A stretch of DNA of 64,000 nucleotides from Lantana camara. Lineage: Eukaryota; Streptophyta; Magnoliopsida; Lamiales; Verbenaceae. The notes beneath the pieces were generated by a model that was not told the DNA's origin, did no database searches, and saw only the letters and a program-made list of their open reading frames with translations. The first letter of the stretch is position 1. Each line of letters begins with the position of its first letter. The translations under genes were made by a program, and so were the position numbers. The stretch covers positions 97,937,001-98,001,000 of the forward strand of contig CM074861.1 in NCBI GenBank assembly GCA_037501455.1, in the 5' to 3' direction. Shown here piece after piece: positions 22,522-35,919 of the stretch.

Positions 22522-22907
22522 TTTTTTTTTTTTAGGAGTAAGAATGGCTATCCCGATCATATCCAAGATCAGGGCATACCATCGAACCTTCGGGGATTTA
22601 TGAAACTGTATTTGGACTATTAATTAGTATGTGTCACATCTCCAAGACCAAGATCAGGGCATACCATCGACCTTTCCAGATTTATGAGACCCTATTTGGA
22701 CTATTAATTAGCATGTGTCATCTCCAAGATTAGGGCATACCATTGACCCATCAAAATTTATGGAACCATATTTCAACTATTAACCAACATGTGTTTTTTG
22801 AATTTTACAGATGACATACCAACAAAAAATTGTGTTTAGAGGGATTCGAACCCAAAATCATTATTTATTTTAGAAAGAAAACCCTTAAATACTTGGGCTA
22901 AACCCTA
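22522..22907 (-). mobile_element. Long SINE with an internal triple repeat
   Basis: Flanked by the exact 15-bp duplication tttgtagttatcctt (22507-22521 and 22908-22922). On the minus strand it begins with a tRNA-like head (A-box-like 'gtttagcccaagtatttaagg', B box gggttcgaatccc) and ends in a poly-A tract (poly-T at 22522-22533). Between head and tail are about three diverged ~80-bp units containing 'agatcagggcataccat' and 'ggactattaattag'. Roughly 386 bp, long for a plant SINE. Confidence 0.78.
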
Positions 22908-24135
22908 TTTGTAGTTATCCTTAAATAATATAATTTCCTACACCCATCACGATTTAAATTCTTTTAACAAAAAAGATTATATCATTATTTTCGTATCGTA
23001 GTCGTGCCCGAGTATTATTTCCGTATCGTTTTGGTGCCATAATATAATTTTATAAAATTGTTGAATTCCTTGAATTTAAAATTTCTAATTTCGTACGTAC
23101 CAATGTGTGATACCACATTCTCATGGTTGACTAAATTAATTCTCTTCTTACTATATAAAGATATAGAATTCGAAGTTGCGTGTAGTGCAATGCATTTGTT
23201 TCATTCAATATAAGGACGCATAGACCCCCCAAATTTTTTTGCATGATTAATCATACAAAAATTCGTGAAAATGCAAATATCAATCATCGAAGATCTATGA
23301 CCACTTGTTCATGTGTAATTTCACATATATGGATAAAATGAAATGGACTACTTCAACAAGAAAACATATTAATTTTTTTTTCCCCATACATTAAACATTT
23401 CGAATAATTATTTTAGTATTGAATTTTGATTAGTATTTTGTAGGAATTTGTCATTTTATCAAAGGAAATCTAATTCAGGTATCAATCCAAATTATATATC
23501 GGGCGATAAATAAAACTCTTTTCAGTGAGACTTAATTATATGCCGAGCAATAAGAGAATCGGGTAAAAGTTCATCTCTTGCGATATAGTCAATCATCACT
23601 AGACTAAAACATATTGAGTGTCAATATTTATTTTCTTTTATTAGATATCACCACTTAAAACATGAGGATTTTACATAACACCATTCTAGATTTATGATTT
23701 TGCATGCATATTTTAGACACATGAAAGAAGAAGTAAAAAGATTATTCTCCTATATATTATATTATAATACAATAATGTGATAAAGACACATGTAACTAGG
23801 AAGAATGATGTTTAAAATAAATAAAACATGAGGTGACAAAAGTTGTTACTAAATATAGACTTATATATACAAAACTTGTTCCTCTCAGTTGGGAACTAGG
23901 TTTAGGAGAATCTAGCCTCCCTAAAGCCTATAGACCTATAGGGTTTGTTATGTGTGTATATATGTATATATAGTATGTATGTATATATGGAATTGTGAAA
24001 AAATAATGGGGGATGTGAAGGTGAAAGGCTGTATGTTTGTGTCTTTAATGAGGCCCACTAATTTGGTGTTGCTGGCCACTCATTTGGTATGCTGCATTTA
24101 TAAATTTACAACTAAGTTACTAAAAGGTTATACAT

Positions 24136-24262
24136 TATTTATTTATTTTTTTATTATTATTATTTTTTTTAACACACACCCCCCAAGTGGTCCAAGGGAT
24201 TCGAACCCGGGACCTTGCCTTCGAGAAAGAACCCTCAAACCACTTGACCAACCCCTGTTGGC
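24136..24262 (-). mobile_element. tRNA-derived SINE
   Basis: Flanked by the exact 18-bp duplication tactaaaaggttatacat (24118-24135 and 24263-24280). On the minus strand it has A-box-like 'ttggtcaagtggtttgagg', then B box gggttcgaatccc, and a T-rich tract at its left edge that is the poly-A tail. The same head type occurs at 3974-4179. Confidence 0.88.
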
Positions 24263-24359
24263 TACTAAAAGGTTATACATGAAGGCTCCTTTCATCCACC
24301 AAACTTAAATTTATAGATGGTCCCTTATAATTCTTGATTGATATATCTATATCTATATA

Positions 24360-24781
24360 TATATTTGAATTCAAAACATGAAAATATTGAGATAGATCCA
24401 TTTGACCTTTGTTTTGTCTCCTTTATACCCTTATAAATAATGATGGAGATGGTACTTTCGGGAAATTCTTGGCTGAGCCGGGTGTGGGCCCCAATTCCTA
24501 CACCCGACTCTAATACATGAATATAAAAAATAAAATAAAAAAAATATTTTTTTATTTATGTATTAGAGCCGGGTGTAGGAATTGGGACCCACACCCGGCT
24601 CAGCCAAGAATTTCCCTGGTACTTTCGGATCGCACAGAACGACTGTAATATAATATATATATAGATTATATATATGTATATATTTGAAATTCAAAATATG
24701 AAATTATTGAGATAGGTCAATTTGACCTTTGTTTTGTCTCTTTTATACACTTATAAATAATGAGAGAGCTGGTACTTTCGA
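24360..24781. repeat. ~105-bp direct duplication interrupted by a MITE
   Basis: The stretches 24360-24459 and 24678-24781 share 'tttgacctttgttttgtctc', 'cttataaataatga' and 'ggtactttcg' in order. The MITE at 24460-24616 inserted at the end of the first copy. Confidence 0.7.
24460..24616. mobile_element. Foldback MITE (Mutator type)
   Basis: 157 bp made of two ~60-bp arms beginning gggaaattcttggctgagcc that pair almost perfectly across an A/T-rich loop. Flanked by the exact 10-bp duplication tggtactttc (24450-24459 and 24617-24626). With two or three mismatches over the arms it is probably young. No coding capacity. Confidence 0.92.
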
Positions 24782-27700
24782 ATCAAACATAACAACTACA
24801 ATATGATATATGTAAAGATTACATTTGATTTTATGAAAAATGATTTTATGAAAAATTATAGTTATTTAAACGTAAATATAATATAATGAGAAAAATCGAT
24901 GCAGAGATGAAAAATACCCATTATTTTAGGCGTTTGAGATTATTCATGCTTATTTATTCAATATTATTTTAATATTTTAAAATATACCTAGTAAAAATTT
25001 ATTTGTTTTCAAGATAATGAAAAGGACCCCCCAAATGTGATAATTGAACGGTCCGATGTTACATTACTTTCATCTGAGAATCTTGTGTTTGAATTTATAA
25101 TTTATACGAGTACTATTTGTAGGGAGAATTTTATAATTTTGTGGTTTTGGGATATAGAAAATTTAAAGCCTTTTTGAAGAATACAATTTGTATCGGCTCA
25201 ATTAATTATGACTTAGATATATGCTTCTTCCCTACTTATCTTTTATATGCATATATCTCCATTAAACATCTTAATTCCCTTTAAGATTTAGGCATAACCC
25301 ACAAAATCTCACAATGGCAATTGCTAAGCATGATTAGATGGCTCCCTAAACCTAATTTAGCACACTAATCAACTCATATTAAGGATATTTAAAGTCAAAA
25401 TAATCATGAAAGAACCCTTAAGCATGATATTAATGAGTATTATTGGTGGGGCCTAGAGATCAATCTCACCATTATGTTTAAGCATGAAATTGTATAATTA
25501 AAAAAATAAAGGTAATATGAAATGTTAGAATCTTCATTGAAGCTATAAAAAAGAGAAAGAATCAACATATGCCCCACTCTAATTATTGTAGCTTTTCATG
25601 CACAAGCACCAATTAGGGTGTTGCACAAACCTGTCCTTGCCTTAGGATTTTTCATGTCCAACTACCCCAATTCTTTCTTCTTTAATTTGTTTTCAAAATT
25701 GGTCACTTAGTTAGGTCATGTGGAAATTACCTAATTGTTATGTTTGTTAATAACTTATTATAAATTTAATTTTATCAAGAACCGTACAATGGAGCTTATT
25801 AACGTACTAGTCGAACCATTATAATATGAAAATCTCCTCTGTCAAAGATAACAATATTAAAAAGTTTATTGAACTAATGGATTGGACCGCTAAGGTACTA
25901 CAGTGTCAAAATTTTCCTGGCAATGAGGATTGATCCAAGTAGTTTTCTTCAGATAATGACCCAAACTTCGAATTCCACTTGAGGGTGTGTATACTAAAAA
26001 AGAAAGTGTAAAAATCTTCCTAATGGATCGGATTGTCGCTAAAGTATAAAAATATTTTTACCAATAGTAACTACAATATTAGATTTGAACACAAGACATC
26101 TGATTTAGTTAACATAAATCTATTAAATTAAAATTATACAGTGTGGGAAATATATTTATGTTAAATCTAAATAATACCGGAGGCATTTAAAATTATAAGC
26201 CAAAGTTTACAGAACAATATTGACCACAAAATACATAATTACTTGGCCTATATTCCACCATTGCACGCGCAATTTATTATCGTTTGACCTTCAAAAAGTC
26301 ACCCTATTTGACTCCGACTTCACAAGTAATAATCTCATTAATTGGTAATAATAGTTAACAATTTTTTTAGGATATTTAACTACCGAAAGTAATTTCGAGT
26401 ACAAACACGTTACAAAATCTTGTTAATTATTGTAAATAATACAATTAAAGTTGCTAGCTAGTAAGCAGATATGAAATTAATTAATTAATATAATAGCTTA
26501 CTTAAGAAGTGGTTAAACAAGATTTTGAACCACGAAGCATGGATAATTAAATAATAGAAGATAAATAGAGGAAGTGTTGCAACTTGCAACAATCGTTAGA
26601 GGTACAAAATATATATTTATACAACTTAACCATGAAGCCTTTTGTATTTGAAAGCAAAAGATGAAGCATGGGAAAAAAGTATATTTATAGAAGTTGATAT
26701 TTTAAGAAAGAGAGAGTTTTACGAACATTTCACTTTCGGTATCAATATAATTCTTTAACTTTTGGAGGAGCAAAGTTTGTCTAAGTAAAGAATGTTGGTG
26801 TTAATCAATGGTTGACTTTATTTATGAATATTATTTTTTGAGAATTTTCACCTTCAATTAATCCCATTATCCCCAATAATTCAATATTGTTCAAGATAAA
26901 AGAATGGGTACAATGTTTTTAGTTTCTTTTTTTTTTATATTGATTTTAAACTAATTAATTGTAGCTTGATATCAATTTGAATTATGACCGAGAAAATATA
27001 AAAATATATCAATCTGGGATTGAGATTGAAAATTGTTAGGGTATACATCATATATATACCAAGAAATTCAAAACATATTTCAAGATGTGAAAAAATCCTA
27101 GAGAACCCTCTAATTTGAGAGAAAACTTTCCTCTTATCTCTTAACTCTCAAATTAGAGGCATTGAAGCAATCGAGTGATAGATTCTCAATGCTCGAAGAA
27201 CTCTCGACCGTGAGTCACAAGGTGATAGGAACTTAGCCAATGAGGTCTGGCTCTATGAGCTCCTGGGCAAGACTTCTCGTTAACTGAGATTCGATGAGCG
27301 AATATCCATATATATCAATTCAAAAATAAGGTCATTAACCTAACTCTCATTTTCTGGGAGTGAGGTTTCCACCTCTATAGTCGAGTCTCTCCCAAAATTT
27401 GAGCATGACTTTTTTTCTCAAACATTACCCTAATTCACTATATTAACCTGAACATTCAGAGTACTAATGTATTGAATAATTCTACTATTTTATTAACGTT
27501 TTCATCATCTTAACAACTAAGAGAATCCACCCCTTTGATAGAAATTCTCAATCACAACATCAAATTAACACCCATTTTTCGGCATCATCACCACCCGTAT
27601 GGTACGTACTAAAATTCTTTTGTCATTCATTATAGGAAATTTCAAATTCATCCATTTAAAAAACAATAATCTCAAGTTCTTTAAACCCTAATCCCTTTAT

Positions 27701-30167
27701 GGGTTCAATGTTCTAAATTCAGATAACATAAAATAATCATAATCATTGATGAGGGACGATATCAGTCAAATCTGCAGTCATTTCACTTCCCTCATGTCTT
27801 TAATCCCATGGTGGTTTACGCATAATTGAAGATCTTTTAAAACCCTCAATTATGCAAGCAAAGATTCTACAATAATTAATGTGTTGTGAAGTTTCATCAT
27901 GTCGTAATTTTTATCTGCATGCAATGAGTTTGTTCTTGTTCATGTTCTTGTCACACTTATATTATATGCATATATGATTGCAATTAAGCCTCCAATTTAA
28001 TATATAAGCTCAAAGAATAGCTTTTGTAGCCCTCTTTTCTTTAATGGCACAGTGACACTTTATTTTCAATCTAGCATCATTGTGCACAAATGATGGATCT
28101 ACTTGATAAAGACGTGGTAATATTATGGAAATATTGCAAGCAAGAATTAAAGATTGAGGATATGGGGGGATTATGAACTTTGATGACATGAGGGCTGTCG
28201 ATGAATGGAGTAAAACACGATTTATTGAGAATGATTATGTTTGAATTCAAACCCATAAGTCATAAAGAAATTCGGGTTCAGGTTCGAGTACGAACTTGTC
28301 GAGTTTGTAAATTTTATGTTCATATTCGAGTTTGCCTAAAAATTTTAAGTGCAACATATATTTCGATCCTTTTACAATGAATTGGGTTCAAGTTTGAGTT
28401 TGATTGCTTATAATAATGTATATTGTAATATAAATTTGTTATTGACATCTTTTATTTATATAAATATTAAAAGATATCGATATTATTGTTATTAAAAATG
28501 AAAAGTTCACGAACGGTGCATTTCTTTCTTTTAACTTTTAATGTATGAAATGCTCAGGCTGAATAAGAGACAAACTTGAGTTAGAGTAGCTTGAATTGAT
28601 TCATTAAATTTACTAACCGACTTGACTCATCTTAAATATCATTTTCAATCGAGTTGCATACAAGTCAGTATTTTTCGGGTACATGATTGTTAATTTCTTG
28701 CAACATATTTTCATATGATTTGGACAATAAAACTATGTCTATTTTATTATATATTAGCTTTAAAAAAATATAAGAAAAGGCATAAATGCGACTTTATGAG
28801 AATTATTCTCTCCACTTTGCCCATTGGCAAAACTATATATATAAGACAGAAAAATCAGAGCAAGAATCATGTCTTCCACCCTAAAGTAAGCTCTTTAATT
28901 ATATTTTAATTACCCATTTAAACTTAGATTGACAAGACAGGAGTAGGGTCTCTACTTTCTTGTGATTTAAAGCACTTTTATACCACTTTTTTACACACAC
29001 ACTTTCTTTAATTAATATATCAATAAATCCAATGAAGGAAATCAATAATTTTGTTGCTTCTTAATTATTTATTTATAAATAAATTTGGTTAATGCCCACT
29101 CACATTAACAAAGTTAAATAGCTTCTTTGTAATTTACTTGACACTATTTTCTGCAATTCTAGAAATATTTCCAAGTATAGAAAACAAGGCATAATCATTC
29201 CTTAGTATTTTAAAGTAAATTCAAATAGATAAACTAATCAACATGATAAGGTAAGTCCCCTAATCAATCCATAATACAATGAACAAACCAATCATAGTCT
29301 TAACAAATGCTAAATCGATTGATACCAACCAACTAAAATTTTAAATATAGTATTATGAAGATTATATATATATATATATATATATTATTCCCTTTCCCAC
29401 AACCAAAATTAGAAAAATACTTGTGACAAGACGTTGAGGGATACTATTGTTATATTAAATGTGGAACTTGTCACTTTAATGAAAAGATGATTTTATAATT
29501 TGTTTGTTACTACCAAAAGAAAAGTCAATAGTTTCTTCTTTTTCGTTTTTATTATGAGCATTCATCGTCGACTGCTATGATTTCTTTCATTAAATGTTAT
29601 CTATCCTAAAGCGTGAGACAACCGCTTAGAAATTTTGAAATTATTTTATATCCATAATTCGTGATTGGACTCCTGTCATTAAAAGAATAAATGAGTTTAT
29701 TTTACTCGATTCTTATTAAAAAAGTTAATAGAACCATTTTGTTCTTTTATTACAAGTCATTCGTTATTGATTACAATGATTATATGCTCACTAAATTATA
29801 GACATTCCAAAATGTAAAACGACTAAAAATTTAAAATTACTTTCATACACAAAATTAATAATAAAACCCTTATTATTTAATAAGAATAAATGAGTTTCGT
29901 TTGCTCAATGCTAAAAACTCATTAATTAGTAATGCCACAAATTGTGACAATTCACTATAAAAATTGTTGGCACCTTTGCCATGTTCTATGGCTAGGTATC
30001 ATGTATTTATATATCCTACTAGCTAGTTTGTGACATTTTATAGCATTATAAAAGTATAATATAAACTAATCTAGGTAGAAATTACAAATTGGCCTCGATT
30101 ACCATATTTTTGAGATATTCTGAGAAAAAAATCACATTAATTGACTCCAACTAATTGCAAAAAATAC

Positions 30168-30168
<1 letters not shown>

Positions 30169-30218
<50 letters not shown>
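30169..30218. repeat. (AT)n microsatellite
   Basis: Uninterrupted alternating TA for about 50 bp, ending in 'ttatcacac'. Confidence 0.95.
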
Positions 30219-30220
<2 letters not shown>

Positions 30221-30234
30221 CACACATTGATCGA

Positions 30235-30417
30235 ACAATCTCTAAAGCACGTATACTTTTAAAAATATTATTTTACTGTATCGTATGTGTCATATACTTA
30301 TATTAAACACCGTATTGAATACTTCTTACGGAAAATTTCTTTAAAAAAATTCATATTATTGTATCCATATCGTGTCGTGTCTATTCACCGTATTCGTATC
30401 CGTGCATTATAGATAAT
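30235..30417. repeat. Decayed family M MITE copy
   Basis: Contains 'cttttaaaaatattatttta', 'gaatacttcttacgg', 'cgtgtcgtgtc' and the end 'gtatccgtgcattata', in the same order as in the inverse of 9046-9210. Confidence 0.45.
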
Positions 30418-30459
30418 AGTCCCATCGATACAAACAATGATCCTATTAATTTTTAATTA

Positions 30460-30495
<36 letters not shown>

Positions 30496-31967
30496 TTTTT
30501 TTAAAAATTTTTTTTGTGGAAAATTTTAATTAGTATATGATACGTTCGTGTCAATTGTTGGATTTCTCGTACACCATTTTATTATATTTTATAAGTTATC
30601 AACTTCTAAGTGAAGTAATTGAGAAAAACACTAAAGCAATAAGCTCAAAAAAGTAAAACAATAATTCCAACTTCATTCCTTATGTTCATATTTGCTTTTA
30701 GATGGCAAGTTAAATTTAATGAATATTGAACTAACAAAGTGCATCTGAAAAAGTAATATATAAATAAAATAATTATATTAAAAAAAGTAAATTAATTAGT
30801 GGATGCCACAGCCCCCATTTATGAGAAATATATTGGAGTCTTATGCAAAGAGAATTAAAGCGCATTTAGTGACAGAAAAAGGAATTTTTTGGTTCCACCT
30901 GAAAAACGCAGTTTCAAAGTGATCAAAGTGCGCCTTTTCCAACAATATTATATATAATATTTGACAAGAACTTTTTTGGTAGGATTTATTTATTTTTCCC
31001 CAAAGTATAAAAGACAAGCCAAACTTTTTTTCTTTTATTTCTTGATCAAGAATGAATAGTATGCAATACCTATTCCATATCGATTTTAAAGTTCATTTTC
31101 GTATATTTTCTCGTCTAGACAAGAAGATCCACCGTCAGACTGTGGCCGATCATTTGGCCATCACTTGAACTTCTATTTAGGAATTTAAAGTTGTTTTATG
31201 TATGATGAATAATATGTTTGGCCTAACTTACACCCAAAAGCTAATTATTGGAGGAAAAGTTTTTAAGTCATTATAAATTAAACACAACATCTTCGAACTT
31301 TCGAAGGAATCAAAAAATTTGCAGGTGGAAAGACAAACCTAAAATAAAAACTGCTCTGATATCATGATTAATAATGTGCTTGGTCTATCTCACCCCCAAA
31401 CCAATTGTTAAGGGGAAGATTATACATTTTTAAAGTTTCGATATCAAATATTTGACAATGTATACCTAGAGTCAAAATTCAAACCCTCTATTTTTTAATT
31501 AATATAAAAATCATTTCCACTCAACTGCAACCCCATTTGGTTATATTATATCTCACGTAAATACTATATGCCCAAATAAAGATATTAATATTGAGAATTT
31601 ACTATTAAAATAAACCTTTTGGGCTGAGAGAAACGAACTTTGGTATAGATCCAGATGGTTGATGGGCTTATTGGGCCTATTCCAGTATGGCCCAATATAA
31701 AAGCAATTTAATCATCATATTTAAATTTTGAAACCTTTTGGGCTCTTAAACTAATTGGTATTGTTATTAACTAGTTACAAACCCGTGCCAAGGCGGGCCA
31801 AATTTTTATAAAAATATAACCAAAAAATCAATTAAAATATATTATTAAAATAATAGCTATTAAACCAAAATTTTCTTTAATATTATATAAAAGAAATATT
31901 ATTGAAATTAGAAAAATTTATTAAATAGACAATAGAAATGATTGTACATTATATAAAATAATAAAAA

Positions 31968-32230
31968 GAGCAAATGCCACGTTTAGTCCCTGAAGTTTCG
32001 AGTTTGTGTCACTTTAGTCCCTAAAGTTTCAAAAGTAACAAATAAATCCCTAATGTTAATAATTTATCTCAAGTTAGTCCCTCATCAAATTTTCCGGTAA
32101 AAATATAGTCGGAAAATTTCCAAGCACATAATTAGTAAGGGTATTTTCGTCTTTTTCTATTTTTGTTTAAAAATCCAAAAAAATAAATAATTAAAAAACT
32201 ATTACAAAAATTGAAGCCCAATCAAGCCCA
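31968..32230. repeat. Left TIR of the MULE
   Basis: About 260 bp matching the inverse of 35920-36181. Contains 'tttagtccctgaagtttcga' and 'aagggtattttcgtcttttt'. The inner boundary is approximate, near 'attgaagcccaatcaagccc'. Confidence 0.9.
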
Positions 32231-32619
32231 ATGCACGATTTATATATTGGTTTAATTAATTACTTCCCAGCTTACCTCATTACCATTGAATATTTTTTTG
32301 GTCAGTTCATTACCATTGAATTTGTAAAGGTACAAATCCAAGTTATAGTTCATACTTTATAATCTGACGGAAACTTTGATAACTGGTGTTCATAATAAAG
32401 AGAAAATATTACAAAAATTGAATTTAACTAGCCAACTTATAATGAAATTAACCCGATATTAAGATAAATAGTTCGAAAATCATCGTCTTCACAAAATGAA
32501 CAAAATACTTCCAGATAAAAAATGATCAAGACATTCTGACATGTTTATGTTCAGCCAAAATATTTCCCAAATATAAAAATAAGAAGTTCTAACATATTCT
32601 AAGTTTTAAGACCATAACT

Positions 32620-35600
32620 TCACTTATTGGACATGTTATCCTTTTGAACCAGAGTTTTTGAAGCCATCTTTAAAGATTTCAATGTAACGCAATGTCTTCC
32701 ACCTTTCTTGAAATTCGCTTTCACCATAATTCCCCCAACATTACATGATGCTTCCGGAATATTGCGTACTGACATAGGAGTAGGAGATGATACAACTTCA
32801 TTTTCTAGAGTATATGTTGATTGAAGTTGAGGTCTTGAACTCTGTTCCTAAAATCATAAAATATTCACAATAACAGATATAAAATAGAAAACTCTTTAAG
32901 AGACAGTAAGAATATGAGAACTCACTTTGTTTGGATTTGGGATTTGTGGATACTTCTGTCTATTGTAACCGTAGAAATCAAGATTTTGCCACACTCTTCC
33001 GGCTGCTGTAGGACAAGTGCTTCTGTTGTGTCCTACTTGAAAACATATCCTGCACTTTCTCTCATTCTTCTCCTTTCCAGAGGCTTTTTCTACAGCGTGT
33101 GTAATCTCTTGTGTGACAACATCTATTGGTTCTTGTATATTTTCTTGTGTTGCAGCTTGTACTGGAGTTTGTAACTCTCGTGTGACAACATTCACTGGTT
33201 CTTGATGTTTGTTTGGGCATCTCCTCCTGTTATGACCGTCTTGGTGACATATGCTACAAGATAGTGTTTTCTGGCCAATTTTACCTAGTTTTGTTCTCTT
33301 CGAACGATTATCCTTTTGCTCATCTAACCCTTTTCTTCTACTTTTTTTTGGCCTTCCTGGTAATACAAGTTCAGAATTTGGTACACAAGGACCTAGCCCA
33401 GTTACTGGCCATTCATCCTGACTCTTGACAGGGTTTATAACATAAGCATATGCCTTTCGGTAAGTCTCAATAGAGTAACACTTATGTACCATTTGTTCAG
33501 GTTGTCTCCCCAAAAACACAATAGCACTCACTCCATGTACACATGGAATCCCTGTCAATTCCCATCTTCTACACGAACATGATCTCAGGTTAATATCAAC
33601 AGAATATTGTGATCCCCACATATCTCTCACTTCAAATTTTGAGTTGCCAGCATAAGTTGATATGCAAGTTCTAGTCTCATCTTTTATTTTTTCAAGAAAT
33701 TTTTGAACTTTAGGACACAAAGGACCATCCCAACTTGCTGCAGTATCTCTATTAACTTGAAGTCTCTTTTGTAATTGACTTCTAATTTTTTCAAGCATAT
33801 TCAAAATAGGCTTCTCTCTAGCTTGACGTAGAGTGGAGTTAAAGGAACAAATATTATTCAGCAGGATATCACATCTTGGGTAGGTTCTAAAATGAGATCT
33901 TGACCAATGCCTTGGTGGTACTTCTGAAAGCCACTTGTACGCTGTTTCATCAAATTCCTTCAATGACTCCATTCCTCTTTTGAATTGAGCCACCGTTGTA
34001 GACGTCGCTAAATTCCACATTTTATCTTTCAATGTTAAACCTGTATGTTGTTTCTTAAAGTTTGTGTACATATGTCTTACACAATATCTATGCTCAACAT
34101 CAGGCATCATGTCATATATTGCAGGTAGTAATCCCTACAATTAAACAAATGGAATAAACATATTAGTAAATAATACAATGGAAGTAATATTTATTCTAAG
34201 ACAATAAGAGAATGTTACCTTCTGTCTATCTGAAATAAACGTCCATTTATCTTCATCATATATATTGAAATCAGTTTGCATCAATTCCAAAAACCACTTC
34301 CAAGTTTGTTTATCCTCTGACTCTGTCACACCATAACACATAGGAAAAATCTGATTGTTGGGATCTATCCCAACAGCTGTCAATAATATTCCTTTGTGTG
34401 TACCCTTAAGGTGACACCCATCAAGACCAATCACAGGTCTACACCCTTCAAAAAAGCCTCTTTTACAAGCATCAAAACATACATACAACCTCAAGAATTT
34501 TTCTACCTCATTAGTTTCATCAATTTTTGTTTTCAATACTATAGTCGATCCTGGATTAGTCACTCTAAGCTCTTCACAATAATCATATAATCTGTTGTAC
34601 TGATCTTTGTATCTACCATGAAGCATTTCATGCACCTTTGCTTTGGTCCTATAGTACTGTGATCTGCTAACTTCCACATTCAAATCATTCTGGACCTTCT
34701 CTTGAAAATCTCCCAATTGCCAACCTTTATTCAACCTCCAATCATTATAATAATTGTTATTAAGCATATTTGAAGTGATAAACCTATGCTCGTTAAGCTT
34801 TCTGCCACAAGTATGCTTAGGTACTAGTGTTTTAATAATGAAATCAGAACTACCTCTATCTTTAGATGCCAAAATAACCCATGGACAATTCAACCCCAGA
34901 CACTTTGCTCTCACTCTCAACAGGTCATTCTTTACAAATTTGATGTCTCTCTGTCCAAGAAGAGCCTGTCTTTTTACTGCCTCCTTAAAGATCTCAGCAC
35001 TAGCGAATGACATACCAAGTCTAAACTGTGGATTTGTCATATCAGTCTTAGGATTGAATCTTTCTACCCTTGGTGCAACTTCATCATCACTATGAATGCT
35101 ATTAAGGTCATCAGATATTGCAGACTCCATATCATCATCATTATTTTCATTTAACTCTGCATCAACCTCATCTAAACTGATGTATCCATCATTTTCAGAG
35201 ATGTCATCTTCACTTAACCCATAATCACTATCATAAAGACTACCATCTAAATCTGAATTATCTCCTGCTTGAATGCTATTATTGGAACTACAAAAATCAA
35301 CCATGTAAACAACAATTTCTCCAACTGCAATAGCAAGATCAACCATCTTCTCAACATCTCCATTATGCAAAATAAACACCAGATCACTCTTAATATTACC
35401 TTTAGGAATGAGGTAAAAAAAACTCACGGGATTTTTATAGCCCAACATTTTTCCAATTTCAGCCATCATATCCATGCTCATAAGCTCGGCCTCACAAAAA
35501 TCAATATAGTCTAACTCACCATCCACATACATTTTTCTTGGTTTATCAACAAACTCTCCTCCATGAAACAATTTAATGGTGAAGCATTTCTGGGGCCCTG

Positions 35601-35832
35601 TTAATGTCGTAATAAAATATAAGTGAAACACTTTTAGCCGTCACCATTTTCGAAAAAAAAAATTAAGAAATAGATATACACACTTACCATATTCTATTAC
35701 TTTGTCAAATTCATCTACGCTTCGCAACCTCATTATATCAAACTTGAAGGCTATTTGTGTTCTTGAATCTTGAGTAATTTTCTTCTTCCTCGAACTAATT
35801 GGATGAACCCTAGTTTTCAAAATTTGCTTCAA
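32620..35832 (-). CDS. MULE transposase (MuDR-type DDE), four exons
   Basis: Exons 35832-35688, 35597-34219, 34134-32926 and 32847-32620 give 986 aa with no stop or frameshift; all introns are GT-AG and short. Domain order: an N-terminal PB1-like region (from 'KCFTIKLFHGGEFVD'); an acidic linker; the MuDR DNA-binding region near 237 ('FRLGMSFASAEIFKEAVKRQ'); the MULE DDE core with first Asp in GLDGCHLKG near 437 and second in SDRQKG near 507 (across the exon 2/3 border); a SWIM zinc finger CSCRRWELTGIPCVH near 696; and two CCHC knuckles, CSICHQDGHNRRRC near 799 and CRICFQVGHNRSTC near 868. The last exon adds 75 aa without a known domain. It would cut and rejoin element ends in the nucleus. 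Start choice: first Met of exon 1; 'MRLRSVDEFDK' is an alternative. Confidence 0.92.
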
Positions 35833-35919
35833 ACCGTGAATTAAGGTATTAGAAATTGAGACTTTACATATTATGTGGTAACGTGGTAAATGAGCTAGGG
35901 AAATTAATTAAACTATCAT

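Larger units (their letters stand above)
24782..31770. other. Long AT-rich intergenic region, no gene seen
   Basis: No ORF with a recognisable domain, no tRNA and no clean transposon ends. It holds a 15-bp-stem hairpin at 27107-27159, (AT)n tracts near 29367-29387, 30169-30218 and 30466-30491, and a decayed family M MITE at about 30235-30417. The 27000-27640 stretch is slightly GC-richer but gave no coding signal. Confidence 0.45.

Noticed and set aside
23952..24308. 118-codon plus-strand frame
   Set aside because: It runs through a minus-strand SINE and its duplications; no domain, and composition is repeat-driven.
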